Numbered from the stretch's first letter, positions 44,912 to 56,756 are shown. The stretch: 64,000 nt of DNA from Gammaproteobacteria bacterium (GCA_021647505.1 JAKIUN010000011.1:1-64000); one strand, 5' to 3'. Notes: generated from the sequence alone by a model not told the origin. Made by a program: numbers and translations.

Positions 44912-47350
44912 TCAATGGGTGTGAATGGATTTCCTTTTGCCAGATTTGGCCCGGCTGCGGGGTTTTACGGTCTCACTCTCTTCCGGTAAAGGATCGGGCA
45001 TGTGCTGGAGCGCAACCGCTAAAACATCATCGATCCAGCGGACTGGACGTATATCCAGACTCTGTTTGATATTCCTGGGAATATCCACGAGATCCCTGGT
45101 GTTTTCCTCGGGGATCAACACCGTTTTGATCCCTCCCCGGTGGGCTGCCAGTAACTTTTCTTTCAGGCCGCCAATGGGTAACACCTCACCACGTAGGGTA
45201 ATTTCCCCGGTCATGGCCACATCCGCCTTCACAGGAATGCCCGTAAGGATGGAAACCAGCGCCGCACACATACCAACACCGGCACTGGGGCCGTCCTTTG
45301 GTACCGCCCCCTCAGGGACGTGAATATGGATGTCATTCTCACTATAGAAATTTGGATCCAGCCCCAGGCTGCGGGCGCGGCTGCGCACCACACTCATGGC
45401 CGCCTGAATCGACTCCTTCATCACATCACCCAGCTGTCCAGTGACCACATGCTTGCCTTTACCCGGCATCATAACGGCCTCAATGGTCAACAGGTCACCA
45501 CCGACTTCGGTCCACGCCAGGCCCGTCACCTGGCCCAGCTGGTCATTTTCCTCGGCCCGGCCAAACCGGAAGCGTCGTACGCCCAGCAGTTTTTCAAGGT
45601 TACGTGCAGTCACATTGACCTTTTTGGTCTCCGGGTCTAACAGGATTTGTTTTACCACCTTGCGGCATAATTTAGAAATCTCGCGTTCCAGATTACGCAC
45701 ACCGGCTTCGCGCGTATAGTAACGCACAATATCCCGCAGCGCTGCCTCATTGATGTGGATTTCCTCATCGTTCAATCCGCTGGATTTGATCTGTTTTGGC
45801 ACCAGATAACGCTCGGCGATATTGATTTTTTCGTCTTCGGTATAGCCCGCTAGACGAATAACCTCCATACGATCCAGCAGTGGCCCTGGAATATTCAGAG
45901 TGTTCGCGGTGGCGACAAACATCACATCCGACAGGTCATAATCTACCTCTAAATAGTGGTCATTGAAGGTACTGTTCTGTTCCGGATCCAGCACTTCCAG
46001 TAGGGCGGAAGCTGGATCACCACGGAAATCCATCGACATCTTGTCCAGTTCATCGAGCAAGTAGAGTGGATTGCGTGTACCGACCTTGGCCAGATTCTGC
46101 ACGATCTTGCCAGGCATGGCGCCAATATAGGTACGCCGGTGGCCACGGATTTCAGCCTCATCACGCACACCGCCCAGCGACATGCGAATGAACTTGCGGT
46201 TGGTGGCGCGGGCAATGGACTTGCCCAGCGAGGTCTTTCCCACACCGGGCGGCCCCACCAAACAGAGGATTGGCCCCTTCACCTTGCGCGCACGCTGTTG
46301 CACGGCCAGATACTCAAGGATGCGTTCCTTAACCTTCTCCAACCCATAGTGATCCGCTTCCAGTACCGCTTCGGCCTTGGCCAGGTCATGGCGCACCTTA
46401 CTGCGTTTCTTCCATGGAACATTGATCATCCAGTCGATATAGTTGCGCACCACCGTCGCTTCGGCGGACATGGGCGACATCATGCGCAGCTTGTTCAGCT
46501 CGTTATCGGCCTTTCCCCGGGCTTCCTTGGACATACCCGCTGCTTCGATCTTGCGTGCCAGGTCGTCCAGTTCATTGTGCCCCTCATCAAGGTCACCCAG
46601 CTCCTTCTGGATAGCCTTCATTTGTTCGTTGAGGTAATACTCGCGCTGGCTCTTTTCCATCTGCCGCTTGACCCGCCCGCGAATGCGCTTCTCGACCTGC
46701 AGCAGGTCGATCTCCGCCTCCATCAGGCCGATCAGGTGTTCAAGACGCTGGCGCAGATCGCCCATTTCGAGAATTTTCTGCTTTTCCTCGACCTTCAGCG
46801 ACATGTGCGCGGCAATGGTATCCGCCAGGCGGCCCGGCTCCTCGATGCCGGCCAGAGAGGAGAGAATCTCCGGCGGTACCTTTTTGCTCAGTTTCACATA
46901 CTGGTCGAACTGGGCCAGCACCGAGCGCATCAATACCTCACTTTCGCGCTCATCCAGATCGATGGCCTTGCCAGACTCCAGCAGGCTGATCTGTGCCTGG
47001 AAATAGTCCTCGGTGCCCATAAAGTTCAGCACTTTGGCGCGTTCGCCGCCTTCAACCAGCACCTTGATGGTGCCATCGGGCAGCTTCAGCAACTGGAGGA
47101 TATTGGCCACCGTACCCGTACGGTACAAGTCGTCCATCTCGGGCTCATCCTGTGAGGCATTTTTCTGTGCCGCCAACAGAATCTGCTTGTCATCTTCCAT
47201 CGCGGCTTCCAGCGCACGGATAGATTTATCACGCCCCACAAACAGGGGAATAACCATGTAGGGGTAAACCACGACATCTCGTAGTGGCAATACGGGAATG
47301 ACCTGTAGCGGATCATTAATCACATCTGAAATTTTGTCTTTTTCGGACAT
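44912..47350 (-). CDS. lon: ATP-dependent protease Lon
   Basis: An 812-residue protease. The N-terminal substrate domain begins [20 protein letters not shown]. The AAA+ domain has Walker [21 protein letters not shown] and Walker B LLDELDKM. The protease domain has the catalytic Ser in [15 protein letters not shown] and the Lys in [14 protein letters not shown]. The C-terminal tail is Lys/Arg/His-rich ([14 protein letters not shown]). AGGA precedes the ATG. It lies between clpX and hupB. Confidence 0.97.
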   Translation of the reverse strand: MSEKDKISDVINDPLQVIPVLPLRDVVVYPYMVIPLFVGRDKSIRALEAAMEDDKQILLAAQKNASQDEPEMDDLYRTGTVANILQLLKLPDGTIKVLVEGGERAKVLNFMGTEDYFQAQISLLESGKAIDLDERESEVLMRSVLAQFDQYVKLSKKVPPEILSSLAGIEEPGRLADTIAAHMSLKVEEKQKILEMGDLRQRLEHLIGLMEAEIDLLQVEKRIRGRVKRQMEKSQREYYLNEQMKAIQKELGDLDEGHNELDDLARKIEAAGMSKEARGKADNELNKLRMMSPMSAEATVVRNYIDWMINVPWKKRSKVRHDLAKAEAVLEADHYGLEKVKERILEYLAVQQRARKVKGPILCLVGPPGVGKTSLGKSIARATNRKFIRMSLGGVRDEAEIRGHRRTYIGAMPGKIVQNLAKVGTRNPLYLLDELDKMSMDFRGDPASALLEVLDPEQNSTFNDHYLEVDYDLSDVMFVATANTLNIPGPLLDRMEVIRLAGYTEDEKINIAERYLVPKQIKSSGLNDEEIHINEAALRDIVRYYTREAGVRNLEREISKLCRKVVKQILLDPETKKVNVTARNLEKLLGVRRFRFGRAEENDQLGQVTGLAWTEVGGDLLTIEAVMMPGKGKHVVTGQLGDVMKESIQAAMSVVRSRARSLGLDPNFYSENDIHIHVPEGAVPKDGPSAGVGMCAALVSILTGIPVKADVAMTGEITLRGEVLPIGGLKEKLLAAHRGGIKTVLIPEENTRDLVDIPRNIKQSLDIRPVRWIDDVLAVALQHMPDPLPEESETVKPRSRAKSGKRKSIHTH

Positions 47351-47446
47351 CGAGCATTCCTCGAAAATGGTACGGCCGGCGGTTTCACAGTCTATTCATC
47401 ACTTCGGCACACCTTTGCCCTCTCTTTAGAGGCGCCTCAGCACTCA

Positions 47447-47475
47447 ATCTGAGGCCAACACACGGTAACTTCAAG
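47447..47475 (-). promoter_or_regulatory. Candidate sigma-32 (heat-shock) promoter of lon
   Basis: The minus strand shows CTTGAA, 15 bases, then CCTCAGAT, close to the heat-shock pattern CTTGAA-N13-17-CCCCATNT. It lies about 100 bases before the lon ATG. lon is a heat-shock gene in E. coli, so the position makes sense. Confidence 0.45.
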
Positions 47476-47499
47476 TAAAAAGCCAAAAGAATGGTCTGA

Positions 47500-47527
47500 A
47501 ACAACAACGCCGGGTGCTAGCCCGGCG
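47500..47527 (-). terminator. Likely terminator of clpX
   Basis: Stem CGCCGGG / CCCGGCG (47508-47514 with 47521-47527), followed on the minus strand by TTGTTGTTTC. It lies 37 bases past the clpX stop and separates it from lon. Confidence 0.75.
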
Positions 47528-47563
47528 TCTGAGTAATGGCTCAAGCACTTCGCAACGAAGCAT

Positions 47564-48847
47564 TCAATCCGATGCCGCCCGGTGCTGCTCTCCTCCTTCA
47601 TAGATCAGCAGGGGTTTGGATTTACTGTATATTACGTCTTCATCCAGGATGACCTTGCTCAGACCTTCCAGGGACGGCAAATCATACATGGTATCAAGCA
47701 ACACCTGTTCCAAGATGGAACGCAACCCGCGTGCACCGGTCTTGCGCTCCATGGCCTTTCGTGCCACCGCATGCAAGGCCTCATCACGGAACTCCAGCTC
47801 CGCATCCTCCATTTCAAACAGCTTGGCGTACTGTTTGGTGATCGCGTTCTTGGGTTCGGTGAGAATGCGTACCAAGGCATCTTCATCCAGCTCCCTGAGG
47901 GTGGCAATCACCGGCAGGCGACCCACAAACTCCGGGATCAAACCGTACTTGGTCAGATCTTCGGGCGCGACGCCTTTAAGCACCTCGCCGATGCTCTTCT
48001 GATCGTCCTTACTCTGCACCTGGGCCGAGAAACCGATGCCGCCCTTTTCCGAGCGATCACGAATCACACGATCCAGCCCGTCAAAGGCACCCCCGCAAAT
48101 GAACAGGATATTGCCCGTGTTGACCTGCAGAAATTCCTGCTGCGGGTGCTTGCGGCCACCCTGTGGCGGTACCGAGGCGATGGTGCCCTCGATCAGCTTC
48201 AGCAGCGCCTGCTGAACGCCTTCCCCGGAAACGTCACGGGTAATGGAAGGGTTGTCGGATTTACGCGAAATCTTGTCGATTTCATCGATATAGACAATGC
48301 CTGTCTGGGCCTTTTCAACGTCGTAATCACACTTCTGCAACAACTTCTGGATGATATTCTCGACGTCTTCGCCCACATAGCCCGCCTCGGTCAGCGTGGT
48401 GGCATCGGCGATGGTGAAAGGGACATCCAGCAGACGGGCCAGTGTCTCGGCCAACAGGGTTTTACCACTACCGGTGGGGCCGATGAGCAGGATATTGCTC
48501 TTGGACAGCTCGACATCGTCTTTTTTGATACCGGCTTCCAGACGTTTGTAGTGATTATAGACGGCGACGGAAAGAATCTTCTTCGCCTGCGGCTGACCAA
48601 TGACATACTCATCAAGAATCTCGTTGATCTCACGCGGCGTTGGCAGCTTGCTTTCACTCCGTGAAGCAGCCTTGTCCTCCATCTCCTCGCTGATGATGTC
48701 ATTACACAGCTCGACACATTCGTCACAGACAAAGACAGAGGGGCCTGCGATCAGCTTACGAACTTCATGCTGGCTCTTGCCGCAAAAGGAGCAATACAGC
48801 AGCTTGCCGTTGTCATCACCACTCTTGTCGTTTTTGTCGTCACTCAT
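47564..48847 (-). CDS. clpX: ATP-dependent Clp protease ATPase subunit ClpX
   Basis: A 427-residue unfoldase. The N-terminal zinc-binding domain has [18 protein letters not shown] and [12 protein letters not shown]. The AAA+ domain has Walker [21 protein letters not shown], Walker [11 protein letters not shown], sensor region [20 protein letters not shown] and the ClpP-contact loop containing IGF (GGIGFSA). It hands proteins to the ClpP barrel encoded upstream. Confidence 0.98.
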   Translation of the reverse strand: MSDDKNDKSGDDNGKLLYCSFCGKSQHEVRKLIAGPSVFVCDECVELCNDIISEEMEDKAASRSESKLPTPREINEILDEYVIGQPQAKKILSVAVYNHYKRLEAGIKKDDVELSKSNILLIGPTGSGKTLLAETLARLLDVPFTIADATTLTEAGYVGEDVENIIQKLLQKCDYDVEKAQTGIVYIDEIDKISRKSDNPSITRDVSGEGVQQALLKLIEGTIASVPPQGGRKHPQQEFLQVNTGNILFICGGAFDGLDRVIRDRSEKGGIGFSAQVQSKDDQKSIGEVLKGVAPEDLTKYGLIPEFVGRLPVIATLRELDEDALVRILTEPKNAITKQYAKLFEMEDAELEFRDEALHAVARKAMERKTGARGLRSILEQVLLDTMYDLPSLEGLSKVILDEDVIYSKSKPLLIYEGGEQHRAASD

Positions 48848-48978
48848 AGATTACCTCTTGGCGTCACTGACGGCCGCCCTCTCTTTGATACTCTTGCGTA
48901 AGGATATCGTCTCTGCCGACGTGTAACTTTAACGCCTGCAGGCAACTCTAGCGCCGCCGGAACGGCCTGACAAGCACA

Positions 48979-49629
48979 TTACTTATCCGTGTTTTCGGCG
49001 GCATCACGGGCGTTAAGCACCTGATCGATCAGGCCATAAGCCACAGACTTCTCACCGCCCATAAAGTTGTCGCGATCCGTGTCCTGCTGAATCGTCTCCA
49101 ACGGCTGGCCCGTGTGCCGGGCAAGAATCTTGTTCAGGCGTTCACGCACCAGAAGGATTTCCTTGGCATGGATCTCGATATCCGTAGCCTGACCCTGCAC
49201 GCCGCCCAGGGGCTGATGAATCATCATCCGTGAGTGCGGCAGGCAAAAGCGCTTGCCGGCAGCGCCGCCGGCCAGCAACAATGCCCCCATACTGGCGGCC
49301 TGGCCAATACAGAGGGTGCTGACATCGCATTTGATAAACTGCATGGTGTCATAGATCGCCAGCCCTGCCGTCACGGAACCACCAGGGGAATTGATGTACA
49401 GGTGGATATCCTTGTCAGGATTCTCCGACTCCAGAAACAGCAGCTGGGCAACGATCACATTGGCCACATGATCATCGACCGGGCCAACCAGGAATACCAC
49501 GCGCTCTTTGAGCATGCGCGAGTAGATGTCATAAGAGCGCTCGCCGCGAGCGGACTGCTCCACGACAATGGGAACCAGGTTCAACCCCTTGACTTCACTA
49601 GCATAACCGTTATTCATTCCATTCTTCAT
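48979..49629 (-). CDS. clpP: ATP-dependent Clp protease proteolytic subunit ClpP
   Basis: A serine protease with catalytic Ser in [19 protein letters not shown], His in [17 protein letters not shown] and Asp in [10 protein letters not shown]. The start is ATG at 49629 or 49617 (216 or 212 residues); neither ribosome site is strong. The open stretch back to 49674 adds residues unlike ClpP. It lies 50 bases after tig and 131 before clpX. Confidence 0.96.
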   Translation of the reverse strand: MKNGMNNGYASEVKGLNLVPIVVEQSARGERSYDIYSRMLKERVVFLVGPVDDHVANVIVAQLLFLESENPDKDIHLYINSPGGSVTAGLAIYDTMQFIKCDVSTLCIGQAASMGALLLAGGAAGKRFCLPHSRMMIHQPLGGVQGQATDIEIHAKEILLVRERLNKILARHTGQPLETIQQDTDRDNFMGGEKSVAYGLIDQVLNARDAAENTDK

Positions 49630-49678
49630 CCTGTGTATTGGCAAACGACGTGGCGGCGCGGGCAGGCCCGCCACGCGC

Positions 49679-50989
49679 CTAACTATCGGCAGTCTGCCCC
49701 GGATTCATGAGGTCGTCAAATGAGACCGGCTTGTCGGTAATGGCGGCCTGTTCCCGCACCCATTCCACGGCCATCTCCTCCAGCGCGATATTTTCCATTT
49801 CGGCCAGACGGCTCTTATCGCTGTAATAATACTTGATCACATCATCGGGGCGCTCATAGCTGCCCGCCATTTTTTCGATAGTCCCGCGCAGGCGCGCCGG
49901 CGGCACCTTCAGATCGTTGCTTTGAATCACTTCCGACAGGATCAGGCCAAGCGCAACGCGGCGTTTCGCCTGATCTTCAAACTGTGCCGGATCCACGTCC
50001 TGCACCGGCGCGCCATACTGCTTCATGGCTTCCTGGCGCTGCTTGACCAGCACCTCGATCTCCGCGTCGATCAAGGCACGGGGGGTTTCCATCAACTCCA
50101 GCGCCATCAGACCGTCAAATACCTGATCTTTGACCCGGTTGCTGACCGTCTGTTCACCTTCACGCCGCATGTTTTCACGCACCTGCGCACGCAGGGCGTC
50201 CACGCCGCCTTCGCTGACACCAAAGGCCGCGATGAAATCATCGTCGATCTCCGGCAACGCAGGCTCTTCCACCTCGATGACCTTGGTGGCAAAATCCGCC
50301 GCCTTGCCCGCCAACTCCTTGGCCTGATAGTCCTCAGGAAAGGTGATCGACAGGGTGAACTCGTCATCGGCCTTCTTGCCGATCAGCTGCTCTTCGAAGC
50401 CCGCGATCATACGCCCGGAACCCAGCTCCAGCTCAACACCCTCGCCCATATTGCCCGCAAAAGATTCGCCATCAATGCTACCCTCGAAATCGATGGTCAC
50501 TTGGTCGCCATCCTGCGCGGGACGATCCACCCCCACCCAGGTCTTGCGCTGCTTGCGTAGGTTTTCCAGCATCTTGTCGATATCGGCATCGCCGATTTCC
50601 AGTACCGGGCGCTCCACCTGGATGGAATCCAGCCCCTTCAACTCGACCTCGGGATACACCTCGAAGGTCGCGGTGTATTCCAGGCTGTCATCATTGGCAG
50701 CGTCCTCCATTTCGATGTGGGGAATCCCCGCCGGCCGCAGCTTTTCCTGCACAATGGCTTCGGAAAAGCTGGACTGCAGCACCTCACCCAGCACTTCCTG
50801 GCGCACCTGACCGCCGAATTTCTTGCGTAGCACACTAAATGGCACCTTACCCGGCCGGAAACCATCGATCTTGGCCCGCCCGCCCAAGGACTTGAGGCGC
50901 TTTTCCACCTCACTCTCGATGCGATCCTTGGGCACCGCAACCTTCATCCGGCGCTCCAAACCTGTGGTGGTTTCAACAGACACTTGCAT
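49679..50989 (-). CDS. tig: Trigger factor (ribosome-associated chaperone)
   Basis: A 436-residue chaperone with peptidyl-prolyl isomerase activity. The N-terminal ribosome-binding domain contains the signature [17 protein letters not shown]. The FKBP-like middle has [20 protein letters not shown] and [20 protein letters not shown]. The C-terminal arms are helical. The ATG at 50989 follows GGGGAATAAGG. First of the tig-clpP-clpX series; a tRNA-Leu gene lies upstream. Confidence 0.97.
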   Translation of the reverse strand: MQVSVETTTGLERRMKVAVPKDRIESEVEKRLKSLGGRAKIDGFRPGKVPFSVLRKKFGGQVRQEVLGEVLQSSFSEAIVQEKLRPAGIPHIEMEDAANDDSLEYTATFEVYPEVELKGLDSIQVERPVLEIGDADIDKMLENLRKQRKTWVGVDRPAQDGDQVTIDFEGSIDGESFAGNMGEGVELELGSGRMIAGFEEQLIGKKADDEFTLSITFPEDYQAKELAGKAADFATKVIEVEEPALPEIDDDFIAAFGVSEGGVDALRAQVRENMRREGEQTVSNRVKDQVFDGLMALELMETPRALIDAEIEVLVKQRQEAMKQYGAPVQDVDPAQFEDQAKRRVALGLILSEVIQSNDLKVPPARLRGTIEKMAGSYERPDDVIKYYYSDKSRLAEMENIALEEMAVEWVREQAAITDKPVSFDDLMNPGQTADS

Positions 50990-51066
50990 TGCCTTATTCC
51001 CCATGCTCAAAAAATAAAACCGTTAAATCCGGCCGCAGAATTCAACCCGTACGGCCAGATAAAAAT

Positions 51067-51292
<226 letters not shown>

Positions 51293-51317
51293 TATACCAC
51301 TGGCAAAAATTCATCGT

Positions 51318-51350
51318 CATAAACAAATAAGGCCCGGCAATTGCCGGGCC
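51318..51350 (-). terminator. Terminator of the tRNA-Lys transcript
   Basis: The perfect palindrome GGCCCGGCAATTGCCGGGCC (51331-51350) is followed on the minus strand by TTATTTGTTT. It lies 8 bases after the tRNA-Lys 3' end. Confidence 0.85.
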
Positions 51351-51358
51351 TTGCCGTT

Positions 51359-51434
<76 letters not shown>

Positions 51435-51560
51435 GTAACTGCGATGCCATGGGCACCCAACACTGGCTGATACAATCCGTCGGACTCTACCCCAAGCGGA
51501 TCACGCCCTTCAAACTCCAACCTCAATCCGTAACTTTACGGCGGCACATGACACACCACC

Positions 51561-51599
51561 AAAAGCAGGCTCCTCTTCTTACCTCAAGAACCTGCTTTT
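51561..51599 (-). terminator. Possible terminator of the tRNA-His transcript
   Basis: AAAAGCAGG (51561-51569) pairs with CCTGCTTTT (51591-51599); on the minus strand the hairpin ends in TTTT. It lies 36 bases past the tRNA-His 3' end. Confidence 0.55.
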
Positions 51600-51634
51600 G
51601 CTACGCCCTGAAACCACGGACTTAAGCTCAAAAA

Positions 51635-51711
51635 TGGGGTGGACGATGGGATTTGAACCCACGACCACAGGAATCACAATCCTGCGCTCTACCAACTGAG
51701 CTACGCCCACC
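51635..51711 (-). tRNA. tRNA-His (GTG)
   Basis: Minus-strand cloverleaf with the extra 5' G of histidine tRNAs (GGTGGGCG, pairing with CGTCCACC). Anticodon loop TTGTGAT gives GTG; CCA is encoded. Confidence 0.96.
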
Positions 51712-51863
51712 ATCTCAGCAGGGCGGCGATTATACATGAAGCCGCTCTGAATTGAACACCCTTGGCAAGTACACCGCTAGTGTCATGACACGAGTCACTC
51801 GATGCACTTAACGTTGAATGCTCAGGCACTCTACAAGAACCCTACTAAATAATGACACTAAAT

Positions 51864-51940
51864 TGGCGCGCCCGGCAGGATTCGAACCTGCTACCCTCGG
51901 CTTAGAAGGCCGATGCTCTATCCGCATGAGCTACGAGCGC
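51864..51940 (-). tRNA. tRNA-Arg (TCT)
   Basis: Minus-strand cloverleaf: acceptor GCGCTCG with GGGCGCG-type partner, anticodon loop CTTCTAA gives TCT, T-arm CAGGTTCGAATCCTG, encoded CCA. Confidence 0.95.
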
Positions 51941-51995
51941 AGAGAATCACTGGTTATCCTACCCGCACCGCCTGACTCAACAGCCAATACATAAT

Positions 51996-52072
51996 TGGTC
52001 GGGGTGGAGGGATTCGAACCCCCGACATCCTGCTCCCAAAGCAGGCGCGCTACCAGACTGCGCTACACCCCG
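51996..52072 (-). tRNA. tRNA-Pro (TGG)
   Basis: Minus-strand cloverleaf: acceptor CGGGGTG pairs with CACCCCG, anticodon loop TTTGGGA gives TGG, T-arm GGGGGTTCGAATCCC, encoded CCA. Confidence 0.96.
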
Positions 52073-52224
52073 AACCGAGGCGGCGCATTATAGCGACGTT
52101 ATTCCCGCAACGCCATCCACAAACACATCTTTAATAAACCCACCCCTATCAGCGACACGAATTGCGAAGCACTACGACGCCGTGAGATCATAGCGCCCCG
52201 TTTTTACAGCCAGCGTCACACACA

Positions 52225-53088
52225 ATGAGTGCACAGATCATCGACGGCAAGGCCATTGCCGCAGAACTCCGCCAGCAGACTAAGCAGCGCGTCGACGCAC
52301 GCCGGCAACAGAACCTGCGCCCGCCGGGACTGGCAGTGATACTGGTCGGTGCCGATCCCGCTTCGCAGGTCTACGTCGGCAGCAAGCGCCGCGCCTGCGA
52401 AGAAGTCGGCTTTATCTCCAAGTCCTACGACCTGCCGGCCGGCACCAGTGAAGACAGCCTGCTGTCACTCATCAACGAACTGAACACCGACCCGGCCATC
52501 GACGGCATCCTGGTGCAGCTGCCACTACCAGCGCACATCAGCGATGAGGCCGTCATCGAATACATCGACCCGCAAAAGGATGTCGACGGCTTTCACCCCT
52601 ACAACGTCGGCCGCCTCGCCCTGCGCCACCCCACCCTGCAACCCTGCACACCGCGTGGCATCATGACCCTGCTGGAGCACACAGTTCATGACGTCCGCGG
52701 CATGGATGCCGTGGTGGTCGGCGCCTCCAACATCGTCGGCCGCCCCATGAGTCTGGAATTGCTGCTTGCCGGTTGCACCGTCACCACCTGCCACCGCTTC
52801 ACCAAAAACCTGGAATCCCATGTGCAACGCGCCGACCTGCTGGTGGTGGCAGTGGGCAAACGCGGTATCGTCCCGGCCGAATGGATCAAGCCGGGCGCCG
52901 TCGTCATCGACGTGGCCATGAATCGTAACGAAGCGGGCAAGCTGGTGGGCGATATCGACTTCGAGGCCGCGCGTGAAAGGGCCGGCTGGCTCACCCCGGT
53001 ACCCGGTGGCGTCGGGCCGATGACCGTGGCGACGCTGTTGCAGAATACCGCGGATGCGGCAGACAAGCGTGACGGGATTTCAGGCTGA
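52225..53088 (+). CDS. folD: Bifunctional methylene-tetrahydrofolate dehydrogenase/cyclohydrolase
   Basis: A 287-residue folate enzyme that interconverts methylene- and formyl-tetrahydrofolate with NADP+. Signatures are [20 protein letters not shown], with the catalytic Tyr/Lys, [16 protein letters not shown], and the nucleotide-binding [20 protein letters not shown]. The end [20 protein letters not shown] is the second family signature. It is convergent with cysS, the common neighbour. Confidence 0.97.
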   Translation: MSAQIIDGKAIAAELRQQTKQRVDARRQQNLRPPGLAVILVGADPASQVYVGSKRRACEEVGFISKSYDLPAGTSEDSLLSLINELNTDPAIDGILVQLPLPAHISDEAVIEYIDPQKDVDGFHPYNVGRLALRHPTLQPCTPRGIMTLLEHTVHDVRGMDAVVVGASNIVGRPMSLELLLAGCTVTTCHRFTKNLESHVQRADLLVVAVGKRGIVPAEWIKPGAVVIDVAMNRNEAGKLVGDIDFEAARERAGWLTPVPGGVGPMTVATLLQNTADAADKRDGISG

Positions 53089-53115
53089 GTAGAACCGCCA
53101 GCGGCCATTCGATTC

Positions 53116-53184
53116 GCCACAGAGGCACAGAGAAACACAGCGTTACTTGTATTGTATTTCTCTGTGTTCTCCGTGTCTCTGTGG
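53116..53184. repeat. CCACAGAGGCACAGAG inverted repeat between folD and cysS
   Basis: GCCACAGAGGCACAGAGAAA at 53116 is matched by an inverted copy ending CTCTGTGGC at 53184, with small mismatches. It lies between two convergent stops and could form a hairpin that ends transcription in both directions. This repeat type is scattered in many environmental bacterial genomes. Confidence 0.75.
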
Positions 53185-53193
53185 CAAACCAGA

Positions 53194-54663
53194 CTACTCC
53201 CACCGCCAGGTCGTGCTCTGCGGCCCGCCGTCCTCCAGCACGATGCCCTGTGCGGCCAGCTCATCACGGATGCGGTCGGATTCGGCCCAGTCCTTGTTCT
53301 TTCGTGCTTCGGTACGCGCTTCGATCAAGATCTTGATTTTTGCTTCTGGAAAACCCGAAGCAACCTCCGCATTGTGGGTCGTTGTCGTCCGACTTGCGCA
53401 GCCTGCTTGGATTTCAGTGGGACGCCTTCCTTGGAAAAAAACCTCCGGATCACGCGCCAACAACCCCAGACACCCACCCAGCCGCACCAATTCAGCCGCC
53501 AACCGGTCCACCGCCTGCGCATCACTGCCACGCAGGCGATTGATCTCCCGCGCCAGCTCGAACAACACCGCAATCGCCTCGGGAGTATTGAAGTCGTCAT
53601 CCATGGCCGCCTCGAAGCGCACCGCGTATGCCTGTCCATTACCGCCCTCCACGGGCGTCACACCACGCAGGGCGTGATAAAAGGTGGTCAACGCCGCCTT
53701 GGCCTCGTCCAGATGCTTGTCGGAATAATTCAGCGGACTGCGGTAGTGGCTGTTGAGAATAAAGAAACGCACTACCTCGGCATCATACTTCTCCAGCACC
53801 TCACGAATCGTAAAGAAATTACCCAGCGACTTGGACATTTTCTCTTCATCAAGACGCACAAAACCATTGTGCATCCACACATTGACGAACTTCTCGCCAG
53901 TGGCCGCCTCGCTCTGCGCAATCTCGTTTTCGTGATGCGGAAATTGCAGATCCAGCCCACCACCGTGGATGTCGAAATGATTGCCGAGGCAGCAGGTAGC
54001 CATGGCCGAGCACTCGATGTGCCAGCCGGGCCGACCCTTGCCCCAGGGAGATTCCCAGCAGGGCTCGCCCGGCTTGGCCGACTTCCACAGCACAAAGTCC
54101 AGCGGATCCTGCTTGGCGACATCCACCTCGACGCGCGCCCCGGCACGCAGGTCGTCGGTGTTCTTGCCCGATAGCTGGCCGTAGTGTTCGAAGCGGCTGA
54201 CATCGTAATACACATCCCCCAGGGAATCCGCTCTGTCTCCCTTGCCAGCCTGATAGGCATAGCCCTTGTCAACCAGGGTCTGGATCATGTCGATGATCTC
54301 GCTCATATGGCGCGTGGCGCGTGGCTCTTCGCCCGGGTGCAACACACCCAGGGCATCGGCATCACGGGTCATCTCGGCGATAAAGTGCTCGGTCAGCTGT
54401 TCGATCTTCTCGCCACGCTCATTGGCACGAGCGATGATCTTGTCGTCGATGTCGGTCACATTGCGCACGTAGGTCACGTGCTCGGCGCCGTAAACCCGGC
54501 GCAGATAGCGGTACACCACGTCGAACACCACCAGCACCCGCGCATGGCCCAAGTGACAGAGGTCGTACACCGTCATGCCGCATACATACATGCGCACATT
54601 CTTCGGGTCGATGGGAACAAAGGGTTCTTTGCGTTTGGTAAGGTTATTATGGATTTGCAGCAT
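53194..54663 (-). CDS. cysS: Cysteinyl-tRNA synthetase
   Basis: A 489-residue class I synthetase. The HIGH-type motif is in [20 protein letters not shown], zinc ligands are Cys of VCGMTV and the region [20 protein letters not shown] with [14 protein letters not shown], and the KMSKS motif is [16 protein letters not shown]. The usual length is about 460; an extra stretch of roughly 25 residues (around [20 protein letters not shown]) sits in the C-terminal helical part before [20 protein letters not shown]. The catalytic regions are complete. Confidence 0.95.
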   Translation of the reverse strand: MLQIHNNLTKRKEPFVPIDPKNVRMYVCGMTVYDLCHLGHARVLVVFDVVYRYLRRVYGAEHVTYVRNVTDIDDKIIARANERGEKIEQLTEHFIAEMTRDADALGVLHPGEEPRATRHMSEIIDMIQTLVDKGYAYQAGKGDRADSLGDVYYDVSRFEHYGQLSGKNTDDLRAGARVEVDVAKQDPLDFVLWKSAKPGEPCWESPWGKGRPGWHIECSAMATCCLGNHFDIHGGGLDLQFPHHENEIAQSEAATGEKFVNVWMHNGFVRLDEEKMSKSLGNFFTIREVLEKYDAEVVRFFILNSHYRSPLNYSDKHLDEAKAALTTFYHALRGVTPVEGGNGQAYAVRFEAAMDDDFNTPEAIAVLFELAREINRLRGSDAQAVDRLAAELVRLGGCLGLLARDPEVFFQGRRPTEIQAGCASRTTTTHNAEVASGFPEAKIKILIEARTEARKNKDWAESDRIRDELAAQGIVLEDGGPQSTTWRWE

Positions 54664-54827
54664 GGGATATCCGGATTGCGTGGCCAGGGGCCATTTCCAA
54701 GTGGCGGCAATGGTAGCGAAATCACCCCGGCATCACAAAGGGAACAATGCTTCCGCGATTCCGTCAAAACCGATATCATGCCCGCTGACTTTCGACTCTC
54801 ACCACCCTCAAGCCACAGGAACGCTGA

Positions 54828-55424
54828 ATGAAAGCTCTGACTCACACACTGATTTTATTTTTCGCCCTTTCACTACTGCCCGGCCTGCTACTGGCCGACG
54901 ACGCCCGCCCACACGTACGCATCACCACCAGCATGGGTGACATCGTACTGGAACTGGATCGTGAAAAAGCTCCCAAGACGGTGGAAAACTTCCTCACCTA
55001 CGTCAATGAAGATTTCTACAATGGCACCATCTTTCACCGCGTGATCGACGGTTTCATGGTTCAGGGTGGCGGTTTCACCCCAGACTTTCAGAAGAAGGAT
55101 ACCCACGCCCCGATCAGGAACGAAGCCGATAACGGCCTGCGCAACAAGATCGGTACCGTCGCCATGGCCCGTACCGGCGACCCGCACTCCGCCACGGCGC
55201 AGTTTTTCATCAATGTTGCCAACAACAGTTTCCTCGACTTCCGTGAAAAAAGCCCGCGCGCCTGGGGCTATGCCGTATTCGGCCGCGTGATCAAGGGCAT
55301 GCCGGTATTGGACAAGATTCGCCAGAGCAAGACCGGTTCCGGAGGCCCCTTCCGCAAGGACGTGCCGCGCACGCCGGTCATCATCGAAAAAGTCACCCTG
55401 GAAACCGCTGACGCGGCAAACTAA
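54828..55424 (+). CDS. ppiA: Periplasmic peptidyl-prolyl cis-trans isomerase (cyclophilin A)
   Basis: A 198-residue cyclophilin with signal peptide [16 protein letters not shown]. Conserved residues are seen in [20 protein letters not shown] (catalytic Arg and Phe-Gln region) and [21 protein letters not shown] precedes the ATG. It is followed by the cytoplasmic paralogue 21 bases downstream. Confidence 0.93.
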   Translation: MKALTHTLILFFALSLLPGLLLADDARPHVRITTSMGDIVLELDREKAPKTVENFLTYVNEDFYNGTIFHRVIDGFMVQGGGFTPDFQKKDTHAPIRNEADNGLRNKIGTVAMARTGDPHSATAQFFINVANNSFLDFREKSPRAWGYAVFGRVIKGMPVLDKIRQSKTGSGGPFRKDVPRTPVIIEKVTLETADAAN

Positions 55425-55445
55425 CCCTACCCGGGAACCCCAAAA

Positions 55446-55946
55446 ATGATCAGATTGCACACCACTATGGGCGATATCGATATCGAGCTGGATTTTGACA
55501 AGGCCCCGAAAAGCGCCGCCAATTTTTCCCAATACGCCAAAGACGGCTTCTTCGACGGCACCCTGTTTCACCGTGTCATTGACAACTTCATGATCCAGGG
55601 CGGCGGCCTGCTGCCGGACATGAGCCCCAAGCCCGACGGCCGTGATCCCATTGAGAACGAAGCAGACAACGGCCTAAAAAACCTTACTGGCACCGTGGCC
55701 ATGGCGCGCACCAACGACCCGCATTCCGCCACCTCACAATTCTTCATCAATGTCGCCGACAGTAGCTTCCTCGATCACACCGCCCCCACCGGGCAGGGCT
55801 GGGGTTATTGTGTATTCGGTAAGGTCGTGAATGGCATGGACGTGGTCAACCGCATCAAGGGCCAGCCCACCACCACCCGCGGCGGACACCAGGACGTTCC
55901 CGCCGATGACATCATCATCGAAAGCGCGGAAATCATCGAAGACTAA
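55446..55946 (+). CDS. ppiB: Cytoplasmic peptidyl-prolyl cis-trans isomerase (cyclophilin B)
   Basis: A 166-residue cyclophilin without signal peptide, starting MIRLHTTMGDIDIELDFDKA. The active site is FDGTLFHRVIDNFMIQGGGL and TSQFFINVADSSFLDHT. Co-transcribed with ppiA; a terminator follows at 55972. Confidence 0.95.
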   Translation: MIRLHTTMGDIDIELDFDKAPKSAANFSQYAKDGFFDGTLFHRVIDNFMIQGGGLLPDMSPKPDGRDPIENEADNGLKNLTGTVAMARTNDPHSATSQFFINVADSSFLDHTAPTGQGWGYCVFGKVVNGMDVVNRIKGQPTTTRGGHQDVPADDIIIESAEIIED

Positions 55947-55971
55947 ACAAGCCTCGATTCGCACGACCGTA

Positions 55972-56002
55972 GGGCGCAGGGATTTCAGCCCTGCGCCCTT
56001 TT
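55972..56002 (+). terminator. Terminator of ppiA-ppiB
   Basis: Stem GGGCGCAGGG / CCCTGCGCCC (55972-55981 with 55989-55998) with a 7-base loop, followed by TTTTC. It lies 25 bases after the ppiB stop. Confidence 0.85.
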
Positions 56003-56039
56003 CATTTACGATTCATACACACTACAAAAGCGGCCGTTC

Positions 56040-56756
56040 ATGAGCACACTCTTCATCTCCGACCTACACCTTTCCGGTGAACGCCCGCATCTCATCGAGC
56101 AATTCATCCAGCTAACCCGGCAAGAGGCCCGTGAAGCCGAGGCACTATACGTTCTCGGCGATCTGTTCGAGGCCTGGCTGGGTGATGACGCCGTGTTGCC
56201 CGAAATGACTGCGGTCATCAAGGCATTGAAGACACTAACGGAAAGCGGGGTACCGGTGTATGTGATGGCGGGTAACCGTGACTTTTTGATGGGCGAGGGT
56301 TTCGAAGCCATGACCGGTGTAAAACTGATTGACGACCCCACCGTCATCGACCTGTATGGCGTTCCCACCCTGCTCATGCACGGTGACACCCTGTGCACCG
56401 ATGACGTGATCTATCAGCAAGTTCGTGCCCGGGTGCGCGATCCGGCGTGGATCGCCGCCGCCCTCGCCATGAGTATCGAAGAACGCATCGTCACCGCGCA
56501 AAAAATGCGTGCGCAAAGCCAAGCACACACGCAGAGCAGCGAGGAAGAAGTCATGGACGTCAACGCGAATGCAGTAACGGAGGCACTACGCCAATACGGC
56601 GTGAAACGCCTGATTCACGGCCACACCCACCGCCCAGCCACGCACTCACTGCAAGTAGACGGTCAGACTGCGACACGCATTGTACTGGGTGACTGGTACC
56701 AGCAGGCCAGCCTGCTGCATTGCAACGAAACCGGTTGCAAACTGGTTTCTGTATAA
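56040..56756 (+). CDS. lpxH: UDP-2,3-diacylglucosamine diphosphatase
   Basis: A 238-residue calcineurin-type phosphoesterase of lipid A synthesis. Metal-binding motifs are FISDLHLSGERP, VLGDLFEAWLGDD, VMAGNRDFLMGEGF, MHGDTLCTDD and LIHGHTHRPATH. The GNRD form (Arg for the usual His) is normal for LpxH. Its presence supports an LPS-bearing gammaproteobacterium. It follows the cyclophilin pair. Confidence 0.96.
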   Translation: MSTLFISDLHLSGERPHLIEQFIQLTRQEAREAEALYVLGDLFEAWLGDDAVLPEMTAVIKALKTLTESGVPVYVMAGNRDFLMGEGFEAMTGVKLIDDPTVIDLYGVPTLLMHGDTLCTDDVIYQQVRARVRDPAWIAAALAMSIEERIVTAQKMRAQSQAHTQSSEEEVMDVNANAVTEALRQYGVKRLIHGHTHRPATHSLQVDGQTATRIVLGDWYQQASLLHCNETGCKLVSV

